A DNA stretch of 64,000 nucleotides from Betaproteobacteria bacterium (lineage in GTDB: Bacteria; Pseudomonadota; Gammaproteobacteria; Burkholderiales; CAIKXV01), in NCBI GenBank assembly GCA_947458265.1, contig CANGYF010000004.1, positions 1 through 64,000 of the forward strand, given 5' to 3'. Both the position numbers and the translations under genes were made by a program. Of the stretch, positions 18,346-29,311 are shown piece by piece. How positions within the stretch are numbered: position 1 is the first letter of the stretch; each line of letters opens with the position of its first letter. The notes under the pieces were generated by a model. It had not been told where the DNA came from, did no database searches, and saw nothing but the letters and a program-made list of their open reading frames with translations.

Positions 18346-19352
18346 TCCGCCACCTGCAGCGCATCGAGCGCTGCCCGGATGTCCGTCGGCAGCGCGGACT
18401 GGAAGCGCAGCGCCTCGCCGCTGACCGGGTGCGCGAACGCGAGTTCGACCGCATGCAGGGCCTGCCGGCCGAGCGCCGCCGATGCCGTGGCCAGCGCCGG
18501 CGCGAGGCGGGCGGCCTTCGGGGCGTACACCGGGTCGCCGAGCACCGGGTGGCCGATCGACTCCATGTGCACCCGGATCTGGTGGGTGCGGCCGGTGGCC
18601 AGCCGGCATTCGACCCGGGCCGCCCCAGCCAGCGGTTCGAGCAGGCGGAATCGTGTCAGGGCGGGACGGCCACCGGCGACCACCGCCATGCGCACACGGT
18701 TGACGGGATGGCGGCCGATCGGCTGCTCGATCTCGCCGGTCAGCGGCGGTCGACCGACCACGATCGCCTGGTAGATGCGCTCGACGTCGCGCGCGGCCAG
18801 TGCGCGTACCAGCGCCGTATGGGCGACCAGCGTCTTGGCCACCATCATCAGGCCACTGGTGTCCTTGTCGAGTCGGTGCACGATGCCGGCCCTGGGCAAT
18901 GCCTCGATCGCCGGATGATGGTGCAGCAGTGCGTTGAGCAGCGTGCCCTGCCAGTTGCCGCTGCCCGGATGCACGACCAGCCCGGCCGGCTTGTCGAGCA
19001 CGATCAGCGCCTCGTCCTCGTGCACGACCTGCAGCGCGATCGCTTCCGGCAGCGCGGCAGCCTCTTTCGGATCGGTGCCCGGGGTGACTTCGAGCAGTTC
19101 GCCGCCCCAGACCTTGTCCGCGCTGCGCACGACGCGGCCATCGACCAGCACGCGCCCGCCGCGGATCCACTGCTGCAGCCGGCTGCGCGAGTGCTCGGGC
19201 ATCAGCGCCGCCAGGGCCTGGTCGATCCGCTCGCCAGCGCCGGCCAGGGGCACCACGAGGCACAGCGGGGCTGCCGCGCCGGTCGCGGGCCGGGCGTCCG
19301 GTTGCGCGCCGTCGGGCGACGGATGGGACGGGCTATACTGTTGGCGAATCAA
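18342..19352 (-). CDS. rluD: 23S rRNA pseudouridine(1911/1915/1917) synthase RluD
   Basis: Makes pseudouridines in helix 69 of 23S rRNA. The 336-residue protein has an N-terminal S4 RNA-binding domain (about 38-95; ERIDQALAALMPEHSRSRLQQWI) and the RluA-family catalytic motif HRLDKDTSG with its Asp. It also carries RTHQIRVH and the C-terminal HAVELAFAHP. The first 30 residues are unrelated to the family and of low complexity. It is divergent from bamD across only 26 bases, the arrangement known in most beta- and gammaproteobacteria. Its 3' end overlaps pgeF. Confidence 0.95.
   Translation of the reverse strand: MIRQQYSPSHPSPDGAQPDARPATGAAAPLCLVVPLAGAGERIDQALAALMPEHSRSRLQQWIRGGRVLVDGRVVRSADKVWGGELLEVTPGTDPKEAAALPEAIALQVVHEDEALIVLDKPAGLVVHPGSGNWQGTLLNALLHHHPAIEALPRAGIVHRLDKDTSGLMMVAKTLVAHTALVRALAARDVERIYQAIVVGRPPLTGEIEQPIGRHPVNRVRMAVVAGGRPALTRFRLLEPLAGAARVECRLATGRTHQIRVHMESIGHPVLGDPVYAPKAARLAPALATASAALGRQALHAVELAFAHPVSGEALRFQSALPTDIRAALDALQVAE
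19334..19339 (+). promoter_or_regulatory. Possible -10 box for bamD
   Basis: TATACT, 40 bases upstream of the listed bamD ATG and inside the 5' end of rluD. No good -35 hexamer stands 16-18 bases upstream, so this is a weak call. Confidence 0.3.
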
Positions 19353-19378
19353 TTGCTTGCCATGGAACGGACGAACCG

Positions 19379-20272
19379 ATGAAAGCCGCAGCTTCGAATC
19401 CCGATCGACCGCATGCCGATCGGACAGGTGGCACTTCCTGCCCGCCCGTGTCCGGTGGGTGGAGACGCCCGAGTGTACTGGCAGTGCGGCAGGTGGTGAT
19501 CGCGGCGGTGGCCGCCGGTCTGATCGGCGGCTGTGCGTCGGTGCGCGACTTCGACGAGACGCGCGGCTGGCCGGCGCCGAAGCTCTACGCCGAAGCGCGT
19601 GACGAGATGAACAACCGCAACTGGGCGCGCGCGATCAAGCTCTACGAGACGCTCGAATCGCGGTATCCGTTCGGCCGCTACTCGCAGCAGGCGATGCTCG
19701 AACTCGCCTACACGCAGTGGAAGGATGCCGAGCCGATCCCCGCGATCGCGACGCTCGACCGCTTCCTCAAGCTCTATCCGACGCACCCGAGTGCCGACTA
19801 CGCGTGGTACCTGCGCGGCCTGATCAACTTCAACAACGACCTCGGCACGCTCGGATTTCTCTCGCGGCAGGACCTGAGCGAACGTGACCCGCGTTCGGCG
19901 CGCGAATCGTTCGACTCTTTCCGCGAACTGGTGACCCGGTTCCCAGACAGCCGGTATGCGCCCGATGCAGCGGCGCGCATGAAGTTCATCGTGAACATGC
20001 TCGCCTCGCACGAGGTGCATGTCGCGCGCTTCTACCTGCGCAAGGGCGCCTATGTCGCCGCAGCGAACCGGGCGCAGACGGCACTGACCACCTACCCGCA
20101 GGCGCCAGCCAACGAGGAAGGCCTGCTGATCATGGTCAAGGCCTACGATGCGATGGGGCTGACCGACCTGCGCAATGACGCAGAGCGGGTGATGAAGGCC
20201 AGCTTTCCGAAGAGCAAATACCTGGGCACCGACCCGCGGGTGGACGGGCGCCGCTGGTGGCATCTCTGGTAG
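19379..20272 (+). CDS. bamD: Outer membrane protein assembly factor BamD (ComL)
   Basis: Essential lipoprotein of the BAM complex, anchored to the inner leaflet of the outer membrane, where it helps insert beta-barrel proteins. The product has a lipoprotein signal (VVIAAVAAGLIGGC; lipobox Leu-Ile-Gly-Gly-Cys) followed by TPR-like repeats typical of BamD (WARAIKLYETLESRYPFGRYSQQAMLELAYTQ is the key region, given in part here). It ends near RVDGRRWW. The listed ATG leaves an unusually long 45-residue lead before the hydrophobic stretch. A GTG at 19482 just before RQVVIAAV would give a normal signal peptide, so the true start may be later. Confidence 0.93.
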   Translation: MKAAASNPDRPHADRTGGTSCPPVSGGWRRPSVLAVRQVVIAAVAAGLIGGCASVRDFDETRGWPAPKLYAEARDEMNNRNWARAIKLYETLESRYPFGRYSQQAMLELAYTQWKDAEPIPAIATLDRFLKLYPTHPSADYAWYLRGLINFNNDLGTLGFLSRQDLSERDPRSARESFDSFRELVTRFPDSRYAPDAAARMKFIVNMLASHEVHVARFYLRKGAYVAAANRAQTALTTYPQAPANEEGLLIMVKAYDAMGLTDLRNDAERVMKASFPKSKYLGTDPRVDGRRWWHLW

Positions 20273-20288
20273 CAACTGCAGCGCCGGT

Positions 20289-20360
20289 TCAGTGCGCGAA
20301 CCGGTGCAGCACCTTCATCAGTTCATCGATCGCCTCGCGGCCGTAGCCGGCGGCGGGCAC
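20289..20360 (-). pseudogene. Possible C-terminal remnant of a CsoR-type metal repressor
   Basis: Minus-strand codons ending at a TGA at 20289 read GYGREAIDELMKVLHRFAH. This resembles the last helix of CsoR/FrmR-family repressors, which often follow copZ and copA. Upstream the frame runs into the copZ stop region without a conserved protein, so only about 20-25 codons remain. Resemblance is short and was judged by eye; it may be chance. Confidence 0.35.
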
Positions 20361-20373
20361 GCGGCGCGTACGC

Positions 20374-20580
20374 TCAGCGCGCTTCGAAGCCGGCATCGGC
20401 GATCACCGCGCGCAGTGCGTCAACCGGCGCTGCCAACGGGTCGTGCTCGATGCTCGCCTGCGCGGGTTCTAGGGTCACGGTTGCCGATTGCACGCCGGGT
20501 GTCGACTTCAGCGCGCGGGTCAGGCTGTTGACGCAGCCCTGGCAGGTCATGCCTTCGACTGCGATGCGGGTGGTTTCCAT
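20374..20580 (-). CDS. copZ: Heavy-metal-associated domain protein, CopZ-like copper chaperone
   Basis: A 68-residue single HMA domain with the Cu(I) motif GMTCQGC at residues 10-16 and a ferredoxin-like fold pattern (VQSATVTLEPAQASIEHDP). It probably carries Cu(I) to CopA in the cytoplasm. The ATG at 20580 was chosen because it starts the domain exactly and lies two bases after the copA stop, giving a copA-copZ pair. A longer open frame upstream is antisense-like and has no family match. Metal specificity is inferred from the neighbour, not shown. Confidence 0.85.
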   Translation of the reverse strand: METTRIAVEGMTCQGCVNSLTRALKSTPGVQSATVTLEPAQASIEHDPLAAPVDALRAVIADAGFEAR

Positions 20581-20582
20581 GT

Positions 20583-22865
20583 TCAGGCTCCGTAGGACGG
20601 GTCGCGGTTGGAGGAGGGCTGCGGTGCAGCGGCGTGCGCTGCCGGTTTCCAGCGCCGAAGCAGCAGTGCATTGCCGACGACGCATACCGAACTGGCGGCC
20701 ATCGCTGCGCCTGCGATCACCGGGTCAAGCAGCCCGGCGGCGGCCAGCGGGATGCCCAGCACGTTGTAGGCGAAAGCGAGGAACAGGTTCTGGCGTATCT
20801 TCGCCATGGTGGCGCGCGACAGGTCGATCGCATCGACCACCTGCGACAGCCGGTTCCCCATCAGGGTGATGTCGGCCGTGTGCAGGGCGATGCCCGAGCC
20901 GCTGCCGATCGCGAAGCTCACGTCGGCCGCTGCCAGTGCCGGTGCGTCGTTGATGCCGTCGCCGACCATGCCCACCGATCGCCCGGCGGACTTCAGGCGC
21001 ATCGCCTCGGTGGCCTTGTCGGCCGGGGTGCAGCGCGCGCGCCAGGTGTCGATGCCTGCCTCGGCGGCGATGCGCGCGGTGACGGCTGTCTGGTCGCCGG
21101 ACATCACCTGCAACTGCACCGATGCGGCCTGCAGCCGTCGCACCGCATCGACGGTGTCCGGCCGCAGTGCATCGGCCATGCCAACCATGCCCAGCGCATG
21201 GCCGCGATGCGCGACCACGACCCAGGTGAGGCGCTCGGCGTGCGTGTCGTCTGCGGCCGCATCGGCAGGCACCTCGATGCCCTCGGCGCGCAGCCATTCG
21301 GCCGATCCGAGCAGTGCGTCCGCCCCGTCGATGCGGGCGCGCACGCCGCTGCCGACCACCGCCTCGAATCCGTCGACCCGCATCGTGCGCTCGATGCCAG
21401 CCGCCAGGGTCGCGTCGCGGATCGCCGCAGCGAGTGGATGCTCCGAGTCGGCCTCCAGCGCCCCGGCGATCGCCAGCACATCGTGCGTGGACGCGCCCTC
21501 GAAAGCGACGACCTGTTCCACCCGTGGCGTGCCGGTGGTCAGCGTGCCGGTCTTGTCCACGATCAGCGTATCGATCCGGTGCGCGGCCTCCAGCGCGGCC
21601 GCATTGCGGATCAGGATGCCGGCACGAGATCCCTCTCCGATGCCGACGATCACCGCGGTCGGCGTGGCCAGGCCGAGCGCGCACGGACAGGCGATGACCA
21701 GCACGGCGATCGCCGGCACCATGGACGCGACCAGGCCCGCTCCGGCAAGCATCCAGCCGATGAACGTGAGTACCGCCAGCACCAGCACGACCGGCACGAA
21801 GATGCCAGCGATCCGGTCGGCCAGGCGCTGGATCGGTGCCTTCGAGCCCTGTGCTTCGCTGACCAGCCGGACGATGCGCGCCAGCGCGGTGGTCGCGCCG
21901 ACGCCGGTGGCGCGCACCCGCAGTGCACCGCTGCCGTTCAGCGTGCCGGCGTACACCGGGTTGCCGCCGGCCTTGGGCACCGGAAGGCTCTCTCCGGTGA
22001 GCATGCTTTCGTCGACGCCGGAGCGGCCGTCGATGACTTCACCATCGACCGGGAACGATTCACCGGGTCGAACCTGCAGCGTGTCTCCGGGCTGTACCTG
22101 CGCGATCGGCACCTCGACCACCTCGAGGCCGGCCGCATCGGCGCGCTCCAGGCGCGCGGTCGGCGGCTGCAGCCCGACCAGTGCACCGATTGCCGCACCG
22201 GTGCGGCTGCGTGCGCGCGCCTCCAGCCACTTGCCGAACAGCACCAGCGTGATGATCGCCGCGCTGGACTCGAAGTAGACGTGGCCTCCGGGCGCCGAGA
22301 ACACGACTGCTGCGCTGTAGCCCCATGCGATGGTGGTGCCCAGTGCGACCAGTACATCCATGTTTGCACCGCCGCCGCGCAGGGCGTTCCAGGCGCCGCG
22401 GTAGAACGGACGGCCGAAGCCGAACTGCACGGCGGTCGCCAGCGCGAGTTGCAGCCAGCCGGGCAGCATCCAATCGTGCCGGCCGGCGAACATGCCGACC
22501 ATCTGCGCGAGCAGCGGCGCGGTCAGCAGCGCGCACCAGGCGAGCGCGCGCGTCGCATCGTGCCGGTGTTCCTCGGCGGTGGCGCTCGCGGCCGCGTCGT
22601 CCACGCCGGGTACGGCTTGCGTCACCCGCGCCGAGTAGCCGGCGCGCCCGACCGCAGCGGTCAGGGCCGAGACGTCCAGCCGGGCGGCATCGAAATCGAC
22701 ATGGGCGCGGCCGGTGGCGAAGTTGACCGAAGCGGTGACCTGCGGCAGCCGGCCGAGCACCTTCTCGATCCGGGACGCACAGGCGACGCAGGTCATGCCT
22801 TCGATGGCCAGGTCTACCGACGCGGGGGAGGGGCGCCGGTCGCCCGTGTCGAACGGGGTGTCCAT
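20583..22865 (-). CDS. copA: Copper-exporting P1B-type ATPase
   Basis: Inner-membrane ATPase that pumps Cu(I) from cytoplasm to periplasm. The 760-residue protein has one N-terminal HMA domain (GMTCVACAS, C26/C29) where many CopA have two, then eight predicted membrane helices. The actuator motif is TGES, the transmembrane metal site is CPC in VIACPCALGLATP, followed by phosphorylation motif DKTGTLT, the SEHPLA motif and GDGINDAPAL. The CPC and HMA motifs point to Cu(I)/Ag(I). The start at 22865 has no strong Shine-Dalgarno. It leads copZ by two bases. The region upstream separates it from aacS by 70 bases. Confidence 0.95.
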   Translation of the reverse strand: MDTPFDTGDRRPSPASVDLAIEGMTCVACASRIEKVLGRLPQVTASVNFATGRAHVDFDAARLDVSALTAAVGRAGYSARVTQAVPGVDDAAASATAEEHRHDATRALAWCALLTAPLLAQMVGMFAGRHDWMLPGWLQLALATAVQFGFGRPFYRGAWNALRGGGANMDVLVALGTTIAWGYSAAVVFSAPGGHVYFESSAAIITLVLFGKWLEARARSRTGAAIGALVGLQPPTARLERADAAGLEVVEVPIAQVQPGDTLQVRPGESFPVDGEVIDGRSGVDESMLTGESLPVPKAGGNPVYAGTLNGSGALRVRATGVGATTALARIVRLVSEAQGSKAPIQRLADRIAGIFVPVVLVLAVLTFIGWMLAGAGLVASMVPAIAVLVIACPCALGLATPTAVIVGIGEGSRAGILIRNAAALEAAHRIDTLIVDKTGTLTTGTPRVEQVVAFEGASTHDVLAIAGALEADSEHPLAAAIRDATLAAGIERTMRVDGFEAVVGSGVRARIDGADALLGSAEWLRAEGIEVPADAAADDTHAERLTWVVVAHRGHALGMVGMADALRPDTVDAVRRLQAASVQLQVMSGDQTAVTARIAAEAGIDTWRARCTPADKATEAMRLKSAGRSVGMVGDGINDAPALAAADVSFAIGSGSGIALHTADITLMGNRLSQVVDAIDLSRATMAKIRQNLFLAFAYNVLGIPLAAAGLLDPVIAGAAMAASSVCVVGNALLLRRWKPAAHAAAPQPSSNRDPSYGA

Positions 22866-22935
22866 GTCTGCACCGTACCCCGGTGGGGTATGGGGGTCAA
22901 GCGTGGCGCGGCCGCCTGCAGGCCCGCGCCACGGC

Positions 22936-24909
<1,974 letters not shown>

Positions 24910-24928
24910 GGTGTCGGTGCGCTTGCAA

Positions 24929-25993
24929 TCAACCGAGGAAGTCGAGGACGGCTTCGGTGACCAGTTCGGTCGAGGCCTCGCCACCCAGGTCGGGCGTATG
25001 CAGGCGGCCCTGCTTCGTGGTGGCTTCAATCGCGCCCATCAGCCGCACGGCAGCGTCCTTCTCGCCGAGGTGTTCGAGCATCATCACCGCCGACCAGAAG
25101 GTGCCGATCGGGTTGGCGATGCCCATGCCGGTGATGTCGAAGGCAGAGCCGTGGATCGGCTCGAACATCGACGGGAACCGGCGTTCCGGGTTCAGGTTGG
25201 CGGTCGGTGCGACGCCCATCGAACCGGACAGTGCAGCGGCCAGGTCGCTCAGCACGTCCGCATGCAGGTTGGTGGCGACGATGGTGTCCAGGCTCGCCGG
25301 CTTCACCACCATGCGTACCGTCATCGCGTCCACCAGCATCTTGTCCCAGGTGACGTCGGGGTACTTGCGGCTGACCTCTTCCGCGATCTCGTCCCAGAGC
25401 ACCATGCCGTGGCGCTGGGCGTTCGACTTGGTGACGACCGTGAGCAGCTTGCGCGGGCGCGAACGTGCCAGCTCGAATGCGAAGCGGATCACGCGCTCGA
25501 CGCCGGTGCGGGTGAACACCGACACTTCCATCGCCGTCTCTTCCGGCAGACCGCGGTGCACACGGCCCCCGGCGCCGGAGTACTCCCCCTCGGAGTTCTC
25601 GCGCACGATCACCCAGTCGAGCTTCGCCGCGTCCGGATTCGCCAGCGGGCTGCTGATGCCGGGCAGCACGCGCGCCGGGCGCACGTTCGCATACTGGTCG
25701 AAAGGCTGGCAGATCGCCAGGCGCAGGCCCCAGAGCGTGATGTGGTCCGGGATGTCCGGGGCGCCGACCGCACCGAAGTAGATCGCGTCCAGGTCCTTCA
25801 GCTGCGAAAGCCCGTCTGCGGGCATCATCACGCCGTGTCGCTTGTAGTAGTCGCTGCCCCAGTCGAAGGTGCGGAAGGCGATCGAGAAATCGCCGCTCTT
25901 CTTCGCGAGGTGTTCGAGCACGCGCTGGCCGGCTGGGATGACTTCCTTGCCGATGCCATCGCCGGGGATGGAAGCAATGGTGTAGGTACGCAT
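24929..25993 (-). CDS. Tartrate dehydrogenase / D-malate dehydrogenase family (isocitrate/isopropylmalate superfamily)
   Basis: NAD-dependent beta-decarboxylating dehydrogenase for D-malate, tartrate or a related 2-hydroxyacid. The 354-residue product has the superfamily pattern [11 protein letters not shown], the substrate-binding Arg region, the [11 protein letters not shown] loop, [16 protein letters not shown], the metal-binding Asp region VDAMTVRMV, and the NAD-binding [12 protein letters not shown]. The sequence [14 protein letters not shown] and length favour TtuC/DmlA rather than LeuB. The ATG at 25993 fits the family start. It precedes the acetoacetyl-CoA synthetase gene with a 19-base gap, so the two may be cotranscribed. 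The exact substrate cannot be told from sequence. Confidence 0.88.
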   Translation of the reverse strand: MRTYTIASIPGDGIGKEVIPAGQRVLEHLAKKSGDFSIAFRTFDWGSDYYKRHGVMMPADGLSQLKDLDAIYFGAVGAPDIPDHITLWGLRLAICQPFDQYANVRPARVLPGISSPLANPDAAKLDWVIVRENSEGEYSGAGGRVHRGLPEETAMEVSVFTRTGVERVIRFAFELARSRPRKLLTVVTKSNAQRHGMVLWDEIAEEVSRKYPDVTWDKMLVDAMTVRMVVKPASLDTIVATNLHADVLSDLAAALSGSMGVAPTANLNPERRFPSMFEPIHGSAFDITGMGIANPIGTFWSAVMMLEHLGEKDAAVRLMGAIEATTKQGRLHTPDLGGEASTELVTEAVLDFLG

Positions 25994-26126
25994 GACTGGC
26001 CGTTCTGAACCGAGGTATCTGAAGGCCGTGAGGCTACCACCATTGCATTGTCCGGATCGGCAGTGGCGGTGGGATGCGCCTGACCCTGAACTACTCCCGC
26101 ACGATTGCCGGGCCGGCACAAGGCGC

Positions 26127-26153
26127 TAAAGGTGCTGCGGCTCCGGCCGCTAA
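26127..26153 (+). promoter_or_regulatory. Sigma-28 (FliA)-type promoter of the first chemoreceptor gene
   Basis: TAAA at 26127-26130, spacer of 15, then GCCGCTAA at 26146-26153, against the FliA consensus TAAA-N15-GCCGATAA (one mismatch). It is about 80 bases upstream of the likely TTG start and downstream of the earliest in-frame start, which argues against that longer form. The same pattern with the same spacing precedes two other motility-type genes in the window. Confidence 0.75.
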
Positions 26154-26233
26154 CAACAGTCGTCCCTGCCAGTGTTGCCTTGCGCACCAATCGGGCGGGC
26201 ACTTTCCGTTTGCATCGTGTCGAGGTTGCAATC

Positions 26234-27859
26234 TTGCTGACCAATGTTTCCGCCCGCCTCACGGCACTGGTCGCGGTCATGTCCATTCCAACCGCAATCC
26301 TGGGCGGCATCGCCTTGTGGGCGCTGCTGCAGTCGAGCCATACGCTCGAAAGCGTGTACACGAACGCGATGCAGCCGCACGAGATGCTGACGACCTCGAG
26401 CGCGGCGATCAGCGGTATTCGTAACGAGATCGTCGGACTGCCCCAGGGCAAGCTCACCGAGGCGCGATCCGCACAGGCCATCCAGGCCGTCGAGCAGGGA
26501 CTTGCGCTGATCGGCGCCAGGATGACGGCGTACCGCGCACGCGATCTTTCGCCGGACGAACTGAAGCTCCTGGCCCGGTTCGACGCGGGCTATGACAAGT
26601 TCGCGGGCACTGGCTGGAAGCTGGTACGAAAGCAGATACAAGGCGGAAACGGTAACGATGCGATCGAGGATGAAGCGGTCTCGATGGGCGTGCCGGCGGC
26701 GGAAGTGGTCAAGGTGCTGGGCGAGCTGGCAGGGTTGCAGGTGGCCTTTGCCGAGCGTGCCTACACCGAGGCGACCGCGAGCTTCCAGCGCACGCTCGTC
26801 ATCGCCGCCTTGATGCTGTTGCTGGCGACTGTCGTGGCTGTGGTGGGGATTGCATTCGTCCGCATGCGCATCAGCCGGCCGGTCGCTGATCTGTGCACGG
26901 CGATCGGTGATGTAGCGCAAGACCAGGACCTCACCCGCCGGATCGCGGTGACCGGCGACAATGAACTCTCGCGCACGGCTCGCGCGTTCAACCAGTTGCT
27001 CGACCGATTCAGCACGGCGCTGCGCTCGATCGACGCGGGCAGCCAGCAGGTCGCGGATCGGGCATCGGCGCTGGCAGTCTCGGCTCGTGACCTCGACGCG
27101 AGCGCGAAGGCACAGGACGAAGCGTCGACCGCGACCGCGGCATCGGTCGAGCAGATCACGGTCAGCATCGCGCAGGTGGCCGACGCAGGACGCGATACCG
27201 CGGAGTTCTGTGAGCAGTCCAGCACCAAGGCCGCTGCCGGCGCCGAGGTGGTCGAGGCAGTCGCCGGGCAGGTACGCATGATCGCCACCTCGATCGATCA
27301 GTCCTCGCAGAGCGTCGGCGAGCTCTCGGCGCGGTCGCGGGAAATCGCGCAGATCAGCCTGCTCATCCGCGACATCGCCGAACAGACCAACCTGCTTGCA
27401 TTGAACGCCGCAATCGAGGCTGCGCGCGCCGGGGAGCAGGGGCGTGGCTTCGCGGTGGTCGCGGATGAGGTGCGCAAGCTGGCCGAACGCACCAGCGCGG
27501 CGACGATGGAAATCGGCACCACGATCGGGCGGATGAACACGAGTGTCGACGAAACGGTCGCCAGCATGGATGCCAATGCCGAGCAGGCCGCGCGCGGGGT
27601 CGAACTGGCTCAACGCGCTGCGGGAACGCTTGGCGAGCTACGCGCCGAAGCCGAGCGCATGCGGGCGCAGGTATCCGACATCGGGCATGCGACTGCGGAA
27701 CAGAGCAGCGCGAGTACGCAGATATCCCTGAACGTCGAGAACATCGCGCAAATGGCGCAGACCAGTCGGGCATCGATCGCACAGGCGGCCACCGCCGCGG
27801 ACGGTCTCGAATCAGTGTCGCGCGAACTCCGTGCGGCGGTTGCCCGGTTCCGACTCTGA
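26234..27859 (+). CDS. Methyl-accepting chemotaxis protein
   Basis: Membrane chemoreceptor that signals to CheA/CheW. The product (about 541 residues from the chosen start) has a first membrane helix (about 12-32), a periplasmic sensor of about 150 residues of unrecognised ligand type, a second helix (about 190-212), a HAMP domain (SRPVADL...), and a cytoplasmic signalling domain with the conserved hairpin tip [28 protein letters not shown] (given in part: [16 protein letters not shown]). No C-terminal CheR-binding pentapeptide is present. TTG at 26234 was preferred because GAGG lies eight bases upstream and it gives a normal N-terminus; the frame is open from 26105. A sigma-28 promoter precedes it. 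Confidence 0.9.
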   Translation: MLTNVSARLTALVAVMSIPTAILGGIALWALLQSSHTLESVYTNAMQPHEMLTTSSAAISGIRNEIVGLPQGKLTEARSAQAIQAVEQGLALIGARMTAYRARDLSPDELKLLARFDAGYDKFAGTGWKLVRKQIQGGNGNDAIEDEAVSMGVPAAEVVKVLGELAGLQVAFAERAYTEATASFQRTLVIAALMLLLATVVAVVGIAFVRMRISRPVADLCTAIGDVAQDQDLTRRIAVTGDNELSRTARAFNQLLDRFSTALRSIDAGSQQVADRASALAVSARDLDASAKAQDEASTATAASVEQITVSIAQVADAGRDTAEFCEQSSTKAAAGAEVVEAVAGQVRMIATSIDQSSQSVGELSARSREIAQISLLIRDIAEQTNLLALNAAIEAARAGEQGRGFAVVADEVRKLAERTSAATMEIGTTIGRMNTSVDETVASMDANAEQAARGVELAQRAAGTLGELRAEAERMRAQVSDIGHATAEQSSASTQISLNVENIAQMAQTSRASIAQAATAADGLESVSRELRAAVARFRL

Positions 27860-27916
27860 CCCGCGGCGCGCCGGATGGCGCTTCCGCAAGTCTGGCCAGT
27901 GCTACCGCACGCGTGC

Positions 27917-29311
27917 TCAGGCCACCTGCAGCAGAGGTCGAAGCTTGCGTACGTCAGCCAGGCTATCGAGGGTCCAGACGGTGTCGCACAGCCGGCGCGC
28001 GCGGCGCTTGCCGGTGATCGGCGCCAGCAGGTCGTAGCACTTGGCGTCGACCTCGGCCCGGGTCATCGGATTCTCGGCCGTGCCGCGCACCGCCTTCGTA
28101 TGGTGGGTGAGGTTCGTGCCGTCTTTCAGCGTGATCGACACGATACCCTGGCGGCTGGGCATCACGCGGGTCAGCGCTTCGTCGCCGGTGAGGGTGACGC
28201 GCTTGCGCAGCGCCAGCACCTTGGGGTCGCGCATCCGTGCAACATCGTGCGTCGACACGAACGTGACGGTGCGGTCGAGAAGCATCACCGCGGCCAGGTG
28301 CTGCATGCAGATGTCCGGCATGTCGCGGTTGTCCACGGTGTTCGCGCCCTGTTTCGCGACGCGGATGTCCACGCGCTCGACGTCTTCGGCACGCACGCCC
28401 TTGGCGGTGATCAGCGCGAGCAGCGAATCGAGCGGGGCCTGGATCGGCGAGCCGACCGACCAGCGCTTGATGTTGGTGTTCATGATCTCGAACGTGCTGC
28501 CCAGGCGCTTGACCAGCACCTGCGGTTCCGGCTTGCGCCCGTAGGCGACGAAGAAGTTGCGCTCGCCGGAGAATACGTCCTCGACGCCGGTCATGCCGGA
28601 GTCGACCATCAGCGCCGCATAGACGCCGTTGCGCGCCGGCATGCCGCCGAAGTCGAACGCCTTCTCGACATGGTCTGGATCGCGCATCCAGCATGAGACG
28701 CCCGAGGCCTGCTGCGCGGTGTAGGACAGCAGGTGGCGCATCTGGCGCGGGTTGAAGCCGAGCAGCGCACCACCTGCGGCGGCGGCACCGAACATCGGCC
28801 CGAAGCTGTGCGTGGAATGCCCATCCTCGCGGAATTCGTACGCGTTCAGCGACATCGTGAGGCGCGAGGACAGGTCGTAGCCGACCGCGATCGCACGCAG
28901 CAGGGCGCGGCCGGACACGCGGTTGCGTTCGCCGATCGCCAGCGCCGCCGGCACGATGCCGCAGCCCGGGTGGGTGAGCGATGGCGCATGCGAGTCGTCG
29001 GTCTCGTCGGCATGGGCCAGCATGCCATTGGCCAGGGCTGCGTTGATCGCCGAGGTGACGATCGGGGTGCCGATCACGCAGGCTTCCGGCTTGCCGCCGA
29101 GCGACTCCACGAACGCGATCGCGCGCTCTCCCGGCAGCAGCCTCGACCCGGACACCATCGCGGCCAGCGTGTCGAGCAGGTGATGCTTGGTCTTCTCCAC
29201 CACCGCGGGTGGCAGTGCCTTGCGCGGCGAGGCGGCGAGGTAGGCCGCCAGCGTGGTCATCATCGGCGAGATCGCCGGACCCTTCTTCCCCTTTGCACTT
29301 GCGCCGCTCAT
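27917..29311 (-). CDS. MmgE/PrpD family protein
   Basis: Family of 2-methylcitrate dehydratases and relatives such as cis-aconitate decarboxylase; the substrate here is not known. The 464-residue product shows the family layout: an N-terminal all-helical domain with KHHLLDTLAAMVSGS and a conserved HADETDDSH, GIVPAALAIGE, then an alpha/beta domain. The start at 29311 overlaps the upstream SDR stop (ATGA), so the genes are translationally coupled. An ATG three codons earlier (29320) follows a run of eight G and is also possible. The pairing with an SDR suggests a small catabolic operon rather than the propionate cycle, since no prpB or prpC is present. Confidence 0.85.
   Translation of the reverse strand: MSGASAKGKKGPAISPMMTTLAAYLAASPRKALPPAVVEKTKHHLLDTLAAMVSGSRLLPGERAIAFVESLGGKPEACVIGTPIVTSAINAALANGMLAHADETDDSHAPSLTHPGCGIVPAALAIGERNRVSGRALLRAIAVGYDLSSRLTMSLNAYEFREDGHSTHSFGPMFGAAAAGGALLGFNPRQMRHLLSYTAQQASGVSCWMRDPDHVEKAFDFGGMPARNGVYAALMVDSGMTGVEDVFSGERNFFVAYGRKPEPQVLVKRLGSTFEIMNTNIKRWSVGSPIQAPLDSLLALITAKGVRAEDVERVDIRVAKQGANTVDNRDMPDICMQHLAAVMLLDRTVTFVSTHDVARMRDPKVLALRKRVTLTGDEALTRVMPSRQGIVSITLKDGTNLTHHTKAVRGTAENPMTRAEVDAKCYDLLAPITGKRRARRLCDTVWTLDSLADVRKLRPLLQVA

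Noticed and set aside
26105..26233. Longer N-terminus of the first chemoreceptor
   Set aside because: It would overlap its own sigma-28 promoter and adds an Arg-rich stretch before the first membrane helix.
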